Source: Saprospiraceae bacterium (GTDB taxonomy: Bacteria > Bacteroidota > Bacteroidia > Chitinophagales > Saprospiraceae). From it: 41,394 bases of DNA. The position numbers and the translations under genes were made by a program. The notes below the pieces were generated by a model, which saw nothing but the letters and a program-made list of their open reading frames with translations, did not search any database and was not told where the DNA came from. This document shows positions 7,989 through 15,144 of this stretch, piece after piece (within the stretch, counting starts at the first letter, position 1; every line of letters begins with the position of its first letter). The stretch spans positions 1 through 41,394 of the forward strand of contig JADKCF010000019.1 in NCBI GenBank assembly GCA_016714765.1, in the 5' to 3' direction.

Positions 7989-9431
7989 ATGGAAAAAATA
8001 GCAAATTATATAAATGGCCATATGGTGGGTCCGGTATCAGGCAGCTATTTGGATAATTTTGAACCGGCTACTGGCAAAGTGTATAGCTATATCCCTGACT
8101 CTTCTGATGAAGACGTCAGCAAAGCTGTAGATGCTGCTATGCAAGCAGCCAAAGCCTGGGCAGAATTACCAAATGAAAAACGTAGTGAGTGGTTGGTGAA
8201 AATAGCTGACCGAATAGAAGAGAGAATGGAAGAGTTTGCTCAGGCAGAAACCAGGGACAATGGGAAGCCCATATCCCTGTCCAGAACCATGGACATACCC
8301 AGGTCAATATCCAATTTCAGGTTTTTTGCACACGCCATCACTCAGTTTAGTGGAGAATCACATCAGATGCAGGGCATTGGAATCAATTACACTCTAAGGC
8401 AACCTCTTGGTGTAGTAGCTTGTATTTCGCCATGGAACCTTCCTCTTTATCTTTTGTCCTGGAAAATTGCCCCTGCCCTTGCTGCCGGCAATGCCGTTGT
8501 CACTAAGCCGTCAGAAATTACTCCATATACAGCATATTTACTTGCACAAGTTTGTATGGAAGTGGGTCTGCCCCCCGGGGTTCTGAATATCGTGCACGGT
8601 CTCGGGCCCAAAGTTGGCGAAGCAATGTGTCTGCATCCGAAAGTCAAGGCTATTTCCTTTACAGGCGGTACAGCTACAGGAAAGCGGATTGCCTCTATCG
8701 TAGCACCACAATTTAAAAAAATGTCGCTGGAGCTGGGAGGTAAAAATCCCAATATCATTTTTGCAGATTGCGATTATGACGAAATGCTAAGGACCACTGT
8801 CAGATCATCGTTTACAAATCAGGGACAGATATGTCTGTGTGGTTCGAGGATCTTTGTGGAAAGACCAATTTATGATAAATTTAAGAAGGATTTTATTTCT
8901 ATGGTATCTTCGCTGAAAATAGGTGATCCATCTGAAGTAGACACTAAAATGGGAGCAGTGGTTTCAGAAGCACATTTGAATAAAGTAGTGTCTTATATTG
9001 CATTGGCTAAAGAAGAAGGCGGCACGGTACTGTGCGGTGGACATAGGCAGTGGATGACTGATCGCTGTGCAGAAGGTTGGTTTTTACAGCCGGCAGTGAT
9101 AGAAGGCTTACCATATGATTGTCGGACAAATCAGGAGGAAATTTTTGGCCCGGTAGTGACACTTATGCCATTCGATACAGAAGAAGAAGTGCTCATGTAT
9201 GCCAATAGCACCACGTATGGACTATCAGCCACACTTTGGACAAGTCATCTTGCCCGTGCTCACAGGGTATCCGAAAAACTGGAAATGGGTATAGTTTGGG
9301 TCAATTGCTGGTTGGTGCGTGACCTCAGGACACCATTCGGTGGAACCAAAGCCAGTGGTGTGGGACGGGAAGGAGGATTTGAAGCACTGCGGTTTTTTAC
9401 TGAGCCCAAAAATATTTGTATAAGTTATTAA
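7989..9431 (+). CDS. ALDH8-type dehydrogenase, probable 2-aminomuconate semialdehyde dehydrogenase
   Basis: NAD-dependent aldehyde dehydrogenase of 480 residues. A TTG in frame overlaps the kynA stop, but the ATG at 7989 gives the normal N-terminus. Catalytic residues are visible: oxyanion-hole N150 in SPWNLP, general base E248 in LELGGKNP, and nucleophile C282 in NQGQICLCGSRIF. The ICLCGSR wording and the WVNCWLVRDLRTPFGG segment near the C-terminus match the ALDH8 branch (human ALDH8A1, bacterial AmnC/NbaE), which oxidises 2-aminomuconate 6-semialdehyde. Being in one operon with the deaminase for its product and with tryptophan dioxygenase supports that assignment. General aldehyde dehydrogenase activity cannot be excluded. 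Confidence 0.9.
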   Translation: MEKIANYINGHMVGPVSGSYLDNFEPATGKVYSYIPDSSDEDVSKAVDAAMQAAKAWAELPNEKRSEWLVKIADRIEERMEEFAQAETRDNGKPISLSRTMDIPRSISNFRFFAHAITQFSGESHQMQGIGINYTLRQPLGVVACISPWNLPLYLLSWKIAPALAAGNAVVTKPSEITPYTAYLLAQVCMEVGLPPGVLNIVHGLGPKVGEAMCLHPKVKAISFTGGTATGKRIASIVAPQFKKMSLELGGKNPNIIFADCDYDEMLRTTVRSSFTNQGQICLCGSRIFVERPIYDKFKKDFISMVSSLKIGDPSEVDTKMGAVVSEAHLNKVVSYIALAKEEGGTVLCGGHRQWMTDRCAEGWFLQPAVIEGLPYDCRTNQEEIFGPVVTLMPFDTEEEVLMYANSTTYGLSATLWTSHLARAHRVSEKLEMGIVWVNCWLVRDLRTPFGGTKASGVGREGGFEALRFFTEPKNICISY

Positions 9432-9548
9432 AAACAAAAAAACTTATTATATATTTGTTAAAACATTGTATTTTGTAACAATGACAATTTAAAATCAGTC
9501 ACCCGTTTGTTATTTAATTTTTTTTTACACCTCAAAACACAATTAATC

Positions 9549-10016
9549 ATGAAAACCAGTTTATTGCTCTTTTTCTTTTCTTTTTTACTATTGAGTCAAT
9601 CTCAAGCTCAACAAAACTATACCTGGGAGGAATATGGTATTGCTTTCTCACTTGCAGATGACTTTAAAGAAACCACCAATAATATCGAAGAGTTTTCGGC
9701 AGTAGGCGATGGTATGAACATGTCAATCATACCTTTTAAAGATGCTGATGTCGATGATGCAGACATTACTGTTTATACTATGGCTATAGCAGCTTCTCTT
9801 GAACTTGGAAGGATAGATGATGTCAATGTCATCGATGTAAACGGATTTAATGGTGGATATGCTGAAGGCGAAAAAGATGGTGCTAAAATTTTTATCATGG
9901 GACTAATTGACCCTGATTCCGATACCAATTTTTTTGTCATCATTACGTTCCAGGACCAGGATGCCAATGCAATAGATGAGGCCATACATATCTGCAGGAG
10001 TATTCAAAAAATATAA
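9549..10016 (+). CDS. Small secreted hypothetical protein
   Basis: A 155-residue protein starting at ATG 9549, with a clear signal peptide: MKTS, a long Leu/Phe core, then SQSQA before QQNYTW, where cleavage is likely. The mature part is acidic and strand-rich, beginning YTWEEYGIAFSLADDF, which resembles the start of small Bacteroidota periplasmic proteins that sense or bind at the envelope. I do not recognise a named family. It lies 117 bases after the aldehyde dehydrogenase and is followed by a hairpin, so it is probably its own transcript. Confidence 0.7.
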   Translation: MKTSLLLFFFSFLLLSQSQAQQNYTWEEYGIAFSLADDFKETTNNIEEFSAVGDGMNMSIIPFKDADVDDADITVYTMAIAASLELGRIDDVNVIDVNGFNGGYAEGEKDGAKIFIMGLIDPDSDTNFFVIITFQDQDANAIDEAIHICRSIQKI

Positions 10017-10030
10017 GCTGAAAGAAAAAA

Positions 10031-10059
10031 GCCCCGCTTTCTTTTAAGCGGAGCTTTTT
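10031..10059 (+). terminator. Hairpin terminator after the small secreted protein
   Basis: GCCCCGCTT at 10031-10039 pairs with AAGCGGAGC at 10046-10054, with one C-A mismatch in the plus-strand RNA (a G-U pair in the minus-strand RNA). It is flanked by AAAAAA on the left and TTTTT on the right, so it could work in both directions. It lies 14 bases past the stop at 10016. Confidence 0.72.
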
Positions 10060-10120
10060 CAAACATTTCGATTATTTTTTTAATAAATTTCTTTTCGAAA
10101 CAAAAAGTAAACTCTTTGTG

Positions 10121-10156
10121 TTATAAGAATAAATTTATAATTTTATGTCGTTATAA
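10121..10156. promoter_or_regulatory. Possible LysR-type operator upstream of oxyR
   Basis: Three copies of TTATAA occur at 10121, 10135 and 10151, and the second overlaps the perfect palindrome ATAAATTTAT (10129-10138). The cluster ends 9 bases before the oxyR start codon. LysR-family regulators often bind AT-rich dyads near their own gene, so this may be an autoregulatory site. In AT-rich DNA such a pattern could also be chance. Confidence 0.3.
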
Positions 10157-10165
10157 ATTTTCCTT

Positions 10166-11104
10166 ATGAATGTACAGATTGCTCAATTAAAATATTTTTT
10201 ATCACTGGCATCTACTAAAAACTATAGTTTAGCAGCTGATCAGTGCAATATCTCACAGCCTGCTCTCAGCATGGCCATAAGAAAACTGGAAGAAGAGTTG
10301 GATTTGATGCTCATAGACAGAAAAAGTAACCCGATAGTATTGACGGAGAAGGGTGAAATCATTGCGACACAAGCCATGAAAGTCCTGGAAGAAATCAATG
10401 TCATGGAAAAACTCGCCTCTGATCTTCATCAGGACAAACTTTCAGGAAGCATCAGACTTAGTATTATACCTACACTGGCACCTTATATTGTGCCCTTATT
10501 TATTCAGAAATTTGCTGATACTTTTCCAGATATAGAACTCACCATAGAAGAAGAGACTACTAAATCCATTATTCAAAAGCTTAAGTCTTCTGAAATAGAT
10601 GCCGCCTTGCTGGTCACACCATTAGAAGAAAAATCATTGATTTACCATCCATTATTTTTTGAGGAGTTTTTTCTCTTTTCACATAACAAAATCGACAAAG
10701 CCTATATTTTGCCTGAAGATATTGACTTTCGACATTTATGGTTACTGGAAGAGGGACATTGCATGAGACAACAAATGATAAAAATATGCGAACTGCGCAA
10801 TCAGGAAAATACAAACATTAAATATAATGCCGGTAGTATAGAGTCACTCGTCAATATTACTGAAGCCAGTGGTGGCATGACCATCCTGCCAGAGCTGGCT
10901 ACGTGGAATCTTTCACCAGATAAAAAAGAAAGAGTCACTCCATTTTTTGAACCTACTCCAGTACGTGAAGTTAGCATTATATATCATAAGTTTACTACTA
11001 AGATAAGACTTATACATACTGTCATGCAAATTATAACTGATGTCATACCCTCTTATATGAAGATAAGGGATTCATTCCAGACCATAGACATTAAACCAAA
11101 CTAG
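10166..11104 (+). CDS. oxyR: LysR-family peroxide sensor OxyR
   Basis: Transcription regulator of 312 residues: an N-terminal winged helix-turn-helix (residues 1-60, with NYSLAADQCNISQPALSMAIRKLEEEL) followed by a periplasmic-binding-like effector domain. The diagnostic feature is LEEGHC199-MRQQMIKI-C208, with the same nine-residue spacing as the Cys199/Cys208 redox pair of E. coli OxyR, inside the same LE(E/D)GHC context. The following SLVNITEASGGMTILPELA also matches OxyR. It is therefore expected to sense hydrogen peroxide through a disulfide and activate antioxidant genes. No catalase or peroxiredoxin gene is next to it here. It converges on lpxD with 17 bases between. Confidence 0.9.
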   Translation: MNVQIAQLKYFLSLASTKNYSLAADQCNISQPALSMAIRKLEEELDLMLIDRKSNPIVLTEKGEIIATQAMKVLEEINVMEKLASDLHQDKLSGSIRLSIIPTLAPYIVPLFIQKFADTFPDIELTIEEETTKSIIQKLKSSEIDAALLVTPLEEKSLIYHPLFFEEFFLFSHNKIDKAYILPEDIDFRHLWLLEEGHCMRQQMIKICELRNQENTNIKYNAGSIESLVNITEASGGMTILPELATWNLSPDKKERVTPFFEPTPVREVSIIYHKFTTKIRLIHTVMQIITDVIPSYMKIRDSFQTIDIKPN

Positions 11105-11121
11105 GGTAGAATTTTCAGTAT

Positions 11122-12060
11122 TTATAAATCATCATTTTCCGGACTCTTTTTACCCAACAGTAATTTGATGCCTGCCATTTCTTTAAACCTTTCTCTGGCT
11201 TCACTGGCAGGGACGCCAAAATAAGTCTTGCCGCCTTCTATATCCTTTGATACGCCACTTTTTGCCAGCAGGATGGTGTTGTCACCTATATGGACATTCT
11301 GCGCAATACCTACCTGACCATAGACGACACAGCCATCGCCTATGATGCTTTTACCTGCTATACCGGTTTGCGCGGCTATCAGACAGTTTTTGCCGATAAT
11401 TACTCCATGACCTATATGTACCTGGCAGTCTAGTTTGGATCCGGCACCTATGATAGTATCTCCCGAAACTCCTCTGTTGACAGTACAGCCGGCACCGATT
11501 TCCACGTCATTCTCTATGATCACCCTGCCTCCTGATCGCCATTTTTTATACTGCCCCTGGATTTTTTTATAATAAAATGCATCTGTACCTAAAAGGGCTC
11601 CTGCCTGAATAATCACATTATCACCGATAATAGTTTGATCACCTATGTAAGCTCCGGACTGGACATAGCAATTTGCTCCGAAGACCACTTGGTGACCTAT
11701 GTGCACACCATGATCTATAATTGTATCATGGCCTATAGACACGTTTTCACCTCTTTCTGCATTCAGGTAAGTCATAGGTCTATGCTCCCAAACAATCTGA
11801 TTGTAAATGGCAAAAGGATCATCTGTGATCAACAATACTTTTCCTTCAGGGCAGGGTACTTCTTTGTTTATGAGAATGATGGTAGCTGCAGAATGAAGTG
11901 ATTTGGCATAATATTTTTCAATATCAACAAATGTAATATCACCAGGTCTTACTTTATGTATTTCATTGATTCCGGTAGCCAGAATCGCTGCATCCCCTGA
12001 TATGCTTATATTAAATTTTTCGGCAATTTCTTTGACTGGTATTGGCTGTTTAAAATCCAT
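11122..12060 (-). CDS. lpxD: LpxD homologue, UDP-3-O-acylglucosamine N-acyltransferase
   Basis: Left-handed beta-helix acyltransferase that adds the N-linked 3-hydroxyacyl chain in lipid A synthesis. The 312 residues comprise an N-terminal uridine-binding domain (1-100) and many hexapeptide repeats (105-270) such as VSIGHDTIIDHGVHIGHQV. The family block GRVIIENDVEIGAGCTVNRG precedes LDCQVHIGH218GVIIGKN, which holds the expected catalytic His. It is a little short against E. coli LpxD (341). It is the last gene of the ABC/permease/DUF3299 run, 15 bases downstream, and is not with lpxA, lpxC or fabZ. It may therefore be a second, specialised LpxD-like enzyme. Confidence 0.85.
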   Translation of the reverse strand: MDFKQPIPVKEIAEKFNISISGDAAILATGINEIHKVRPGDITFVDIEKYYAKSLHSAATIILINKEVPCPEGKVLLITDDPFAIYNQIVWEHRPMTYLNAERGENVSIGHDTIIDHGVHIGHQVVFGANCYVQSGAYIGDQTIIGDNVIIQAGALLGTDAFYYKKIQGQYKKWRSGGRVIIENDVEIGAGCTVNRGVSGDTIIGAGSKLDCQVHIGHGVIIGKNCLIAAQTGIAGKSIIGDGCVVYGQVGIAQNVHIGDNTILLAKSGVSKDIEGGKTYFGVPASEARERFKEMAGIKLLLGKKSPENDDL

Positions 12061-12075
12061 AAAAAGGCAAATAAA

Positions 12076-12525
12076 TCAGTTTTTAACAATTTTTGCATTA
12101 ACCAGTTTATACATCAACCTGTTGATATCTTTGTCATTTAGCTTAAGTGTACCTTTTAGCACGATAGCATCAGCAGCGTACTTTACTCCCTCTGTAGCTT
12201 CCACCTCCATGACAGTCTCAGGTCCAGCTCCCCCACAGAAAAAACACATGCTATAAGGAAATGCCGAAAAAATAAATTCTTTATGTGACTTATACCCTTC
12301 GACCGGTATAATGTACCCTTTGATGGTTACTTCCTTGTTTTCCATGCTCCTCACAGACTCACTGAAAACAGGTTTGTCAATCTTAAAACCCATCAGCTCA
12401 TCATATTCTTTCTTATAACTTATTTTACCTAACGTTTTCCAGACATTTTCTTCCTTGGCCGGCGACTGACCACTGGCCAGTGAAGAAAGAAGTAATAGTC
12501 CGGATATAAATACAAATATTTTCAT
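12076..12525 (-). CDS. DUF3299-like secreted protein, copy 2
   Basis: A 149-residue protein with a signal peptide (MKIFVFISGLLLLSSLASGQ). The mature part follows the pattern seen in DUF3299: a short N-terminal helix with VWKTLG, a strand ending GYIIPVEG, then FIFSAFPYSMCFFCGGAGPE, where DUF3299 proteins of Proteobacteria have an FLLVPYFGACIH-like segment. Here that site contains a CxxC pair (CFFCG). It is a tandem paralogue of the gene just upstream, sharing VW-TLG, GYIIP, FP-S-CFFCG and AGPET. Function is unknown; a role with the adjacent ABC transporter and a metal or thiol role for CFFC are inferences. Confidence 0.72.
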   Translation of the reverse strand: MKIFVFISGLLLLSSLASGQSPAKEENVWKTLGKISYKKEYDELMGFKIDKPVFSESVRSMENKEVTIKGYIIPVEGYKSHKEFIFSAFPYSMCFFCGGAGPETVMEVEATEGVKYAADAIVLKGTLKLNDKDINRLMYKLVNAKIVKN

Positions 12526-12554
12526 TGGTTTAATTTTACTTTTTTTAAACTCTA

Positions 12555-13007
12555 TTATTCAAACAGGATGGCATCTTCAAGAGTGTACAAAAGGCTGGAA
12601 GCATCTTTAGGATTAACGATCAGCTTTCCTTTTACTTTTACTTTCCTTTCAGATATTTTTACTTTCTTATTGTCTTTCATGAATACCTGCATTGCTGTCT
12701 CAGGTCCCGCTTTACCACAAAAAAAACAAGTGCTTTGAGGAAATTTGCTTAGCATAAAATGGCTTTGTGTCACCTGTCCTGTTAGTGGTATTATGTAACC
12801 TTCGACTTCTATTTCAGTGCCATCCATCTTTTCTACAGCTTGTGATATCCTTGGTTTTTTGACTTCTATCATAAACTCAGGGTCATAAATGGTCTCAAAA
12901 CGCACTAAGCCCAATGTTGCCCAAACACTCACTGGATTGGTCTGTGAAGATAGACTTAACCCAACTGTAAGTAAAAGTATGAAGGCGGTCAGGTATTTTA
13001 TATGCAC
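12555..13007 (-). CDS. DUF3299-like secreted protein, copy 1
   Basis: A 150-residue protein with a signal peptide (MHIKYLTAFILLLTVGLSLSSQ). It has the same architecture as the next gene: VWATLGLVRFETIYDP, GYIIPLTG, then FPQSTCFFCGKAGPET and a C-terminal strand domain with VKVKGKLIVN. The two copies lie 29 bases apart and are clearly homologous but well diverged, so the duplication is old. Both follow an FtsX-like permease and an ABC ATPase on the same strand. In Proteobacteria, DUF3299 genes also sit beside such transporters, including the zinc-related Zrg operon of Vibrio. The product is probably periplasmic. Confidence 0.72.
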   Translation of the reverse strand: MHIKYLTAFILLLTVGLSLSSQTNPVSVWATLGLVRFETIYDPEFMIEVKKPRISQAVEKMDGTEIEVEGYIIPLTGQVTQSHFMLSKFPQSTCFFCGKAGPETAMQVFMKDNKKVKISERKVKVKGKLIVNPKDASSLLYTLEDAILFE

Positions 13008-13067
13008 TTTATTTTTTGAAATTTAATATGTAAACGATCCAAATTGGGTTTTGACATCTTTGAGCCT

Positions 13068-14366
13068 CTATTTTTCTGATAAAGTTTTGTTAATGTCGGT
13101 TCTAGCTGCCTGAATAGCAGGTATAATAGCTGCCACCAAACCCAAAAATAGCGAAACACCCAGCACTACCCACTCCACATTCAGGAATTTCCACCCTGTA
13201 AAACTGTATCTGAAGTCTTTTTTCAGATAATTGGCTATCAATTCCATTCCTATATGGCTCAAGGCTGTCCCAATCAGAAAACCTATGAGTGCCAATATCA
13301 GTCCTTCGAGTATGATCAATGCAAATACTTTTGTGCGTCCTGCACCCAAAACCCTAATTAAAGCAAGTTCATACCTACGCTCTCTCATACTTTTAAAAAG
13401 TGAGATAAATATACTCAATGCAGATACCAAAGCTATCAGGATGGCCAGGCTTTGCAATGCATCCGTACCCACACCTATCATACTGTACAACCTGTTGATT
13501 TCTATTGCCGGCGAAGCTGCCTGCATTTCAGTATTTTCATTGATATTCCTTCCAAAATTGAGCGCTTGAAAATTAGTTCTGTTTTTATACTGTACCAGCA
13601 CGGATGTAATTTCTTGCTCAGGGTGATTTATCAGGTCTTCGTTACTGTTATCGTGATTGTGTTCAGCAGTGGCATCATGATGATGGTCATGGGCTTCTGG
13701 TGAATCGGATGTTTGATCCTCCTTTTCCGGTTCTGACTCTTCGTGTTCGTGTACAAGCCAAATAGATGCTGTATTGGTCAGAATGAGTTGGTCAATCACA
13801 GAGCCAGTCCCTCCTAAGATTCCGGTCACTATGAATGCAGAATGATCATGTGCCAGATCAGCATCATCATTAAAACCATGGGCACTCGAAAATTTATCGC
13901 CTATCTTTAATCCTGTTTCATCAGCAACCGTCTGCCCTATTGTTACTTCAAAATCTTTGCTCCAAAGTGTGCCTTCTTTCAATACCGCTCCATAAATCTG
14001 AAGAATTTCATGGTTGGTACCCACAATTCTATATGATTTATAATTATCTCCCAATGATAATGGTATAGCTTTTTTTATCAGGGGATGTGTGTTTTTGAGC
14101 AATGGTGTCGCATTTTTTATACTGATATTACCGGTAGGGTTATCAATATGGTACATATTACACAAAATCATTTGTAATGGACTTCCTTTAGCCCCCACCA
14201 CAAGGTCTATATCTGCCAGATTTTTATCAAATTTATCTTTGAGCTGAGTATTAAATAACAATAGAAATGAAATCAATCCTACTCCTAGTCCAAACAGGAT
14301 GATACTCATCAGAAGATTAAGAGGATTTTTTATGATATTTCGCCAAGCCAATTGGATAATGCTCAT
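13068..14366 (-). CDS. FtsX-like ABC transporter permease with His-rich periplasmic insert
   Basis: A 432-residue MacB/LolC/E-type permease. It has one N-terminal membrane helix (residues about 15-38), a large periplasmic domain (about 40-300), and three C-terminal helices with the FtsX signature ISLFKSMRERRYELALIRVLGAG. Proteins of this class use ATP hydrolysis to do mechanical work on periplasmic partners rather than to carry solutes across. The periplasmic domain contains a very His/Asp/Glu-rich loop at residues 206-248 and the segment FSSAHGFNDDADLAHDHSAF, suggesting metal binding. Its start codon overlaps the ATPase stop by four bases (ATGA), so the two are translationally coupled. Confidence 0.88.
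   Translation of the reverse strand: MSIIQLAWRNIIKNPLNLLMSIILFGLGVGLISFLLLFNTQLKDKFDKNLADIDLVVGAKGSPLQMILCNMYHIDNPTGNISIKNATPLLKNTHPLIKKAIPLSLGDNYKSYRIVGTNHEILQIYGAVLKEGTLWSKDFEVTIGQTVADETGLKIGDKFSSAHGFNDDADLAHDHSAFIVTGILGGTGSVIDQLILTNTASIWLVHEHEESEPEKEDQTSDSPEAHDHHHDATAEHNHDNSNEDLINHPEQEITSVLVQYKNRTNFQALNFGRNINENTEMQAASPAIEINRLYSMIGVGTDALQSLAILIALVSALSIFISLFKSMRERRYELALIRVLGAGRTKVFALIILEGLILALIGFLIGTALSHIGMELIANYLKKDFRYSFTGWKFLNVEWVVLGVSLFLGLVAAIIPAIQAARTDINKTLSEK
13623..13751 (-). other. His-rich acidic loop in the permease
   Basis: This part of the permease gene encodes residues 206-248. It includes HEHEE at 206-210, HDHHHD at 226-231 and HNHD at 236-239, embedded in Glu, Asp and Ser. Such low-complexity His/acid stretches are typical of extracytoplasmic zinc, nickel or copper binding loops. 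Which metal is bound, if any, cannot be told from sequence. Confidence 0.75.
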
Positions 14367-14999
14367 ATGTTCTTCAGGATTACTCTGTTAGTGATTTTAT
14401 CTTTTAGTCTGGTGTCATGAGTCACAATTACCAGCGCCGAACCTGCAGCCTTTGCCTGTTCATGCAGGAGTTGCAGCACTTCATCACAATTGACATCATC
14501 CAGTGCTGATGTTGGTTCGTCTGCTAGTATGAGTTTGGGCTGGTTGATGAGCGCTCTGGCTATAGCCACCCGCTGTTTTTTCACCCTGGCTTAGATTTTT
14601 TATACTTTGATTGGCTTTGTCTCCGATATTCAGCCGGTCAAGAAGTAATTTTGCTTCAGACTTATCAGTACTTCTGCCGGCAAGGCTTTGAGCCAGCATG
14701 ACATTCTCTATGACAGTCAGTGCATCCACAAAATGATTTTGCTGAAAGATAATTCCAATATTTTTACCCCTGAACTTATCAGCAGCAGATCCTGAAAGCT
14801 TATTGACTTCCATGTCGTCTATTAGCACAGCACCTTCCTGGGTTGTCAATATACCTCCTAGTAGATGCAACAATGTAGTCTTTCCCACACCTGAAGACCC
14901 TAAAATCAGCAGGATATCTTTTGATTGACAACTTATGTCAGGAAACACAATTACATTTCCACCCGGATATTTGTATTTTAATTGATGCGTCGAAATCAT
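14363..14999 (-). CDS. ABC transporter ATP-binding protein (LolD/MacB type), frameshifted
   Basis: Nucleotide-binding subunit for the adjacent permease. The first part (from ATG 14999) holds the Walker A motif LGSSGVGKTTLL (residues 33-44) and the Q-loop GIIFQQNHF. The second part, in another frame, holds KQRVAIARAL, Walker B LILADEPTSALD and the H-loop VIVTHD. The break falls in the ABC signature LSQGE-KQRVA, where the minus strand reads GAAAAAACAGCGG; removing one A from the A6 run (14576-14581) restores the motif and a ~211-residue product of normal length. All catalytic motifs are otherwise intact, so a sequence error is the simplest reading. Two tandem TAACTTTG elements precede the gene. 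Confidence 0.88.
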
Positions 15000-15003
15000 G
15001 ATA

Positions 15004-15026
15004 CAAAGTTAGTGAATTCAAAGTTA
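15004..15026 (-). promoter_or_regulatory. Tandem TAnnTTTG elements before the ABC/DUF3299 operon
   Basis: On the minus strand the ten-base string ACTAACTTTG occurs twice, 15 bases apart (plus-strand CAAAGTTAGT at 15004-15013 and 15019-15028). Each contains TAACTTTG, a perfect Bacteroidota -7 element. The nearer one is only 4 bases from the ATG, so a transcript from it would be nearly leaderless; the farther one gives a leader of roughly 10-15 bases. Confidence 0.5.
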
Positions 15027-15106
15027 GTAACTATTATCTGGTACCTTATGTTTATTTACGTATTGGTTTTTGGTAGGGATAACCATCTTTTTGACAGCAA
15101 AATCAT

Positions 15107-15114
15107 TACTTTTG
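15107..15114 (+). promoter_or_regulatory. TAnnTTTG -7 element before the UPF0104 operon
   Basis: TACTTTTG fits the Bacteroidota -7 consensus and lies 31 bases before the GTG at 15145 and 58 before the ATG at 15172. It therefore argues against the upstream TTG at 15070 being the true start of this gene. Confidence 0.45.
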
Positions 15115-15144
15115 TATTTTAATATCTTTACAAAAAATGTATTT

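Noticed and set aside
14576..14581. Programmed frameshifting or transcriptional slippage at the A6 run of the ABC ATPase
   Set aside because: The run is short, there is no stimulating structure that I can see, and five other homopolymer indels in the window favour an error.
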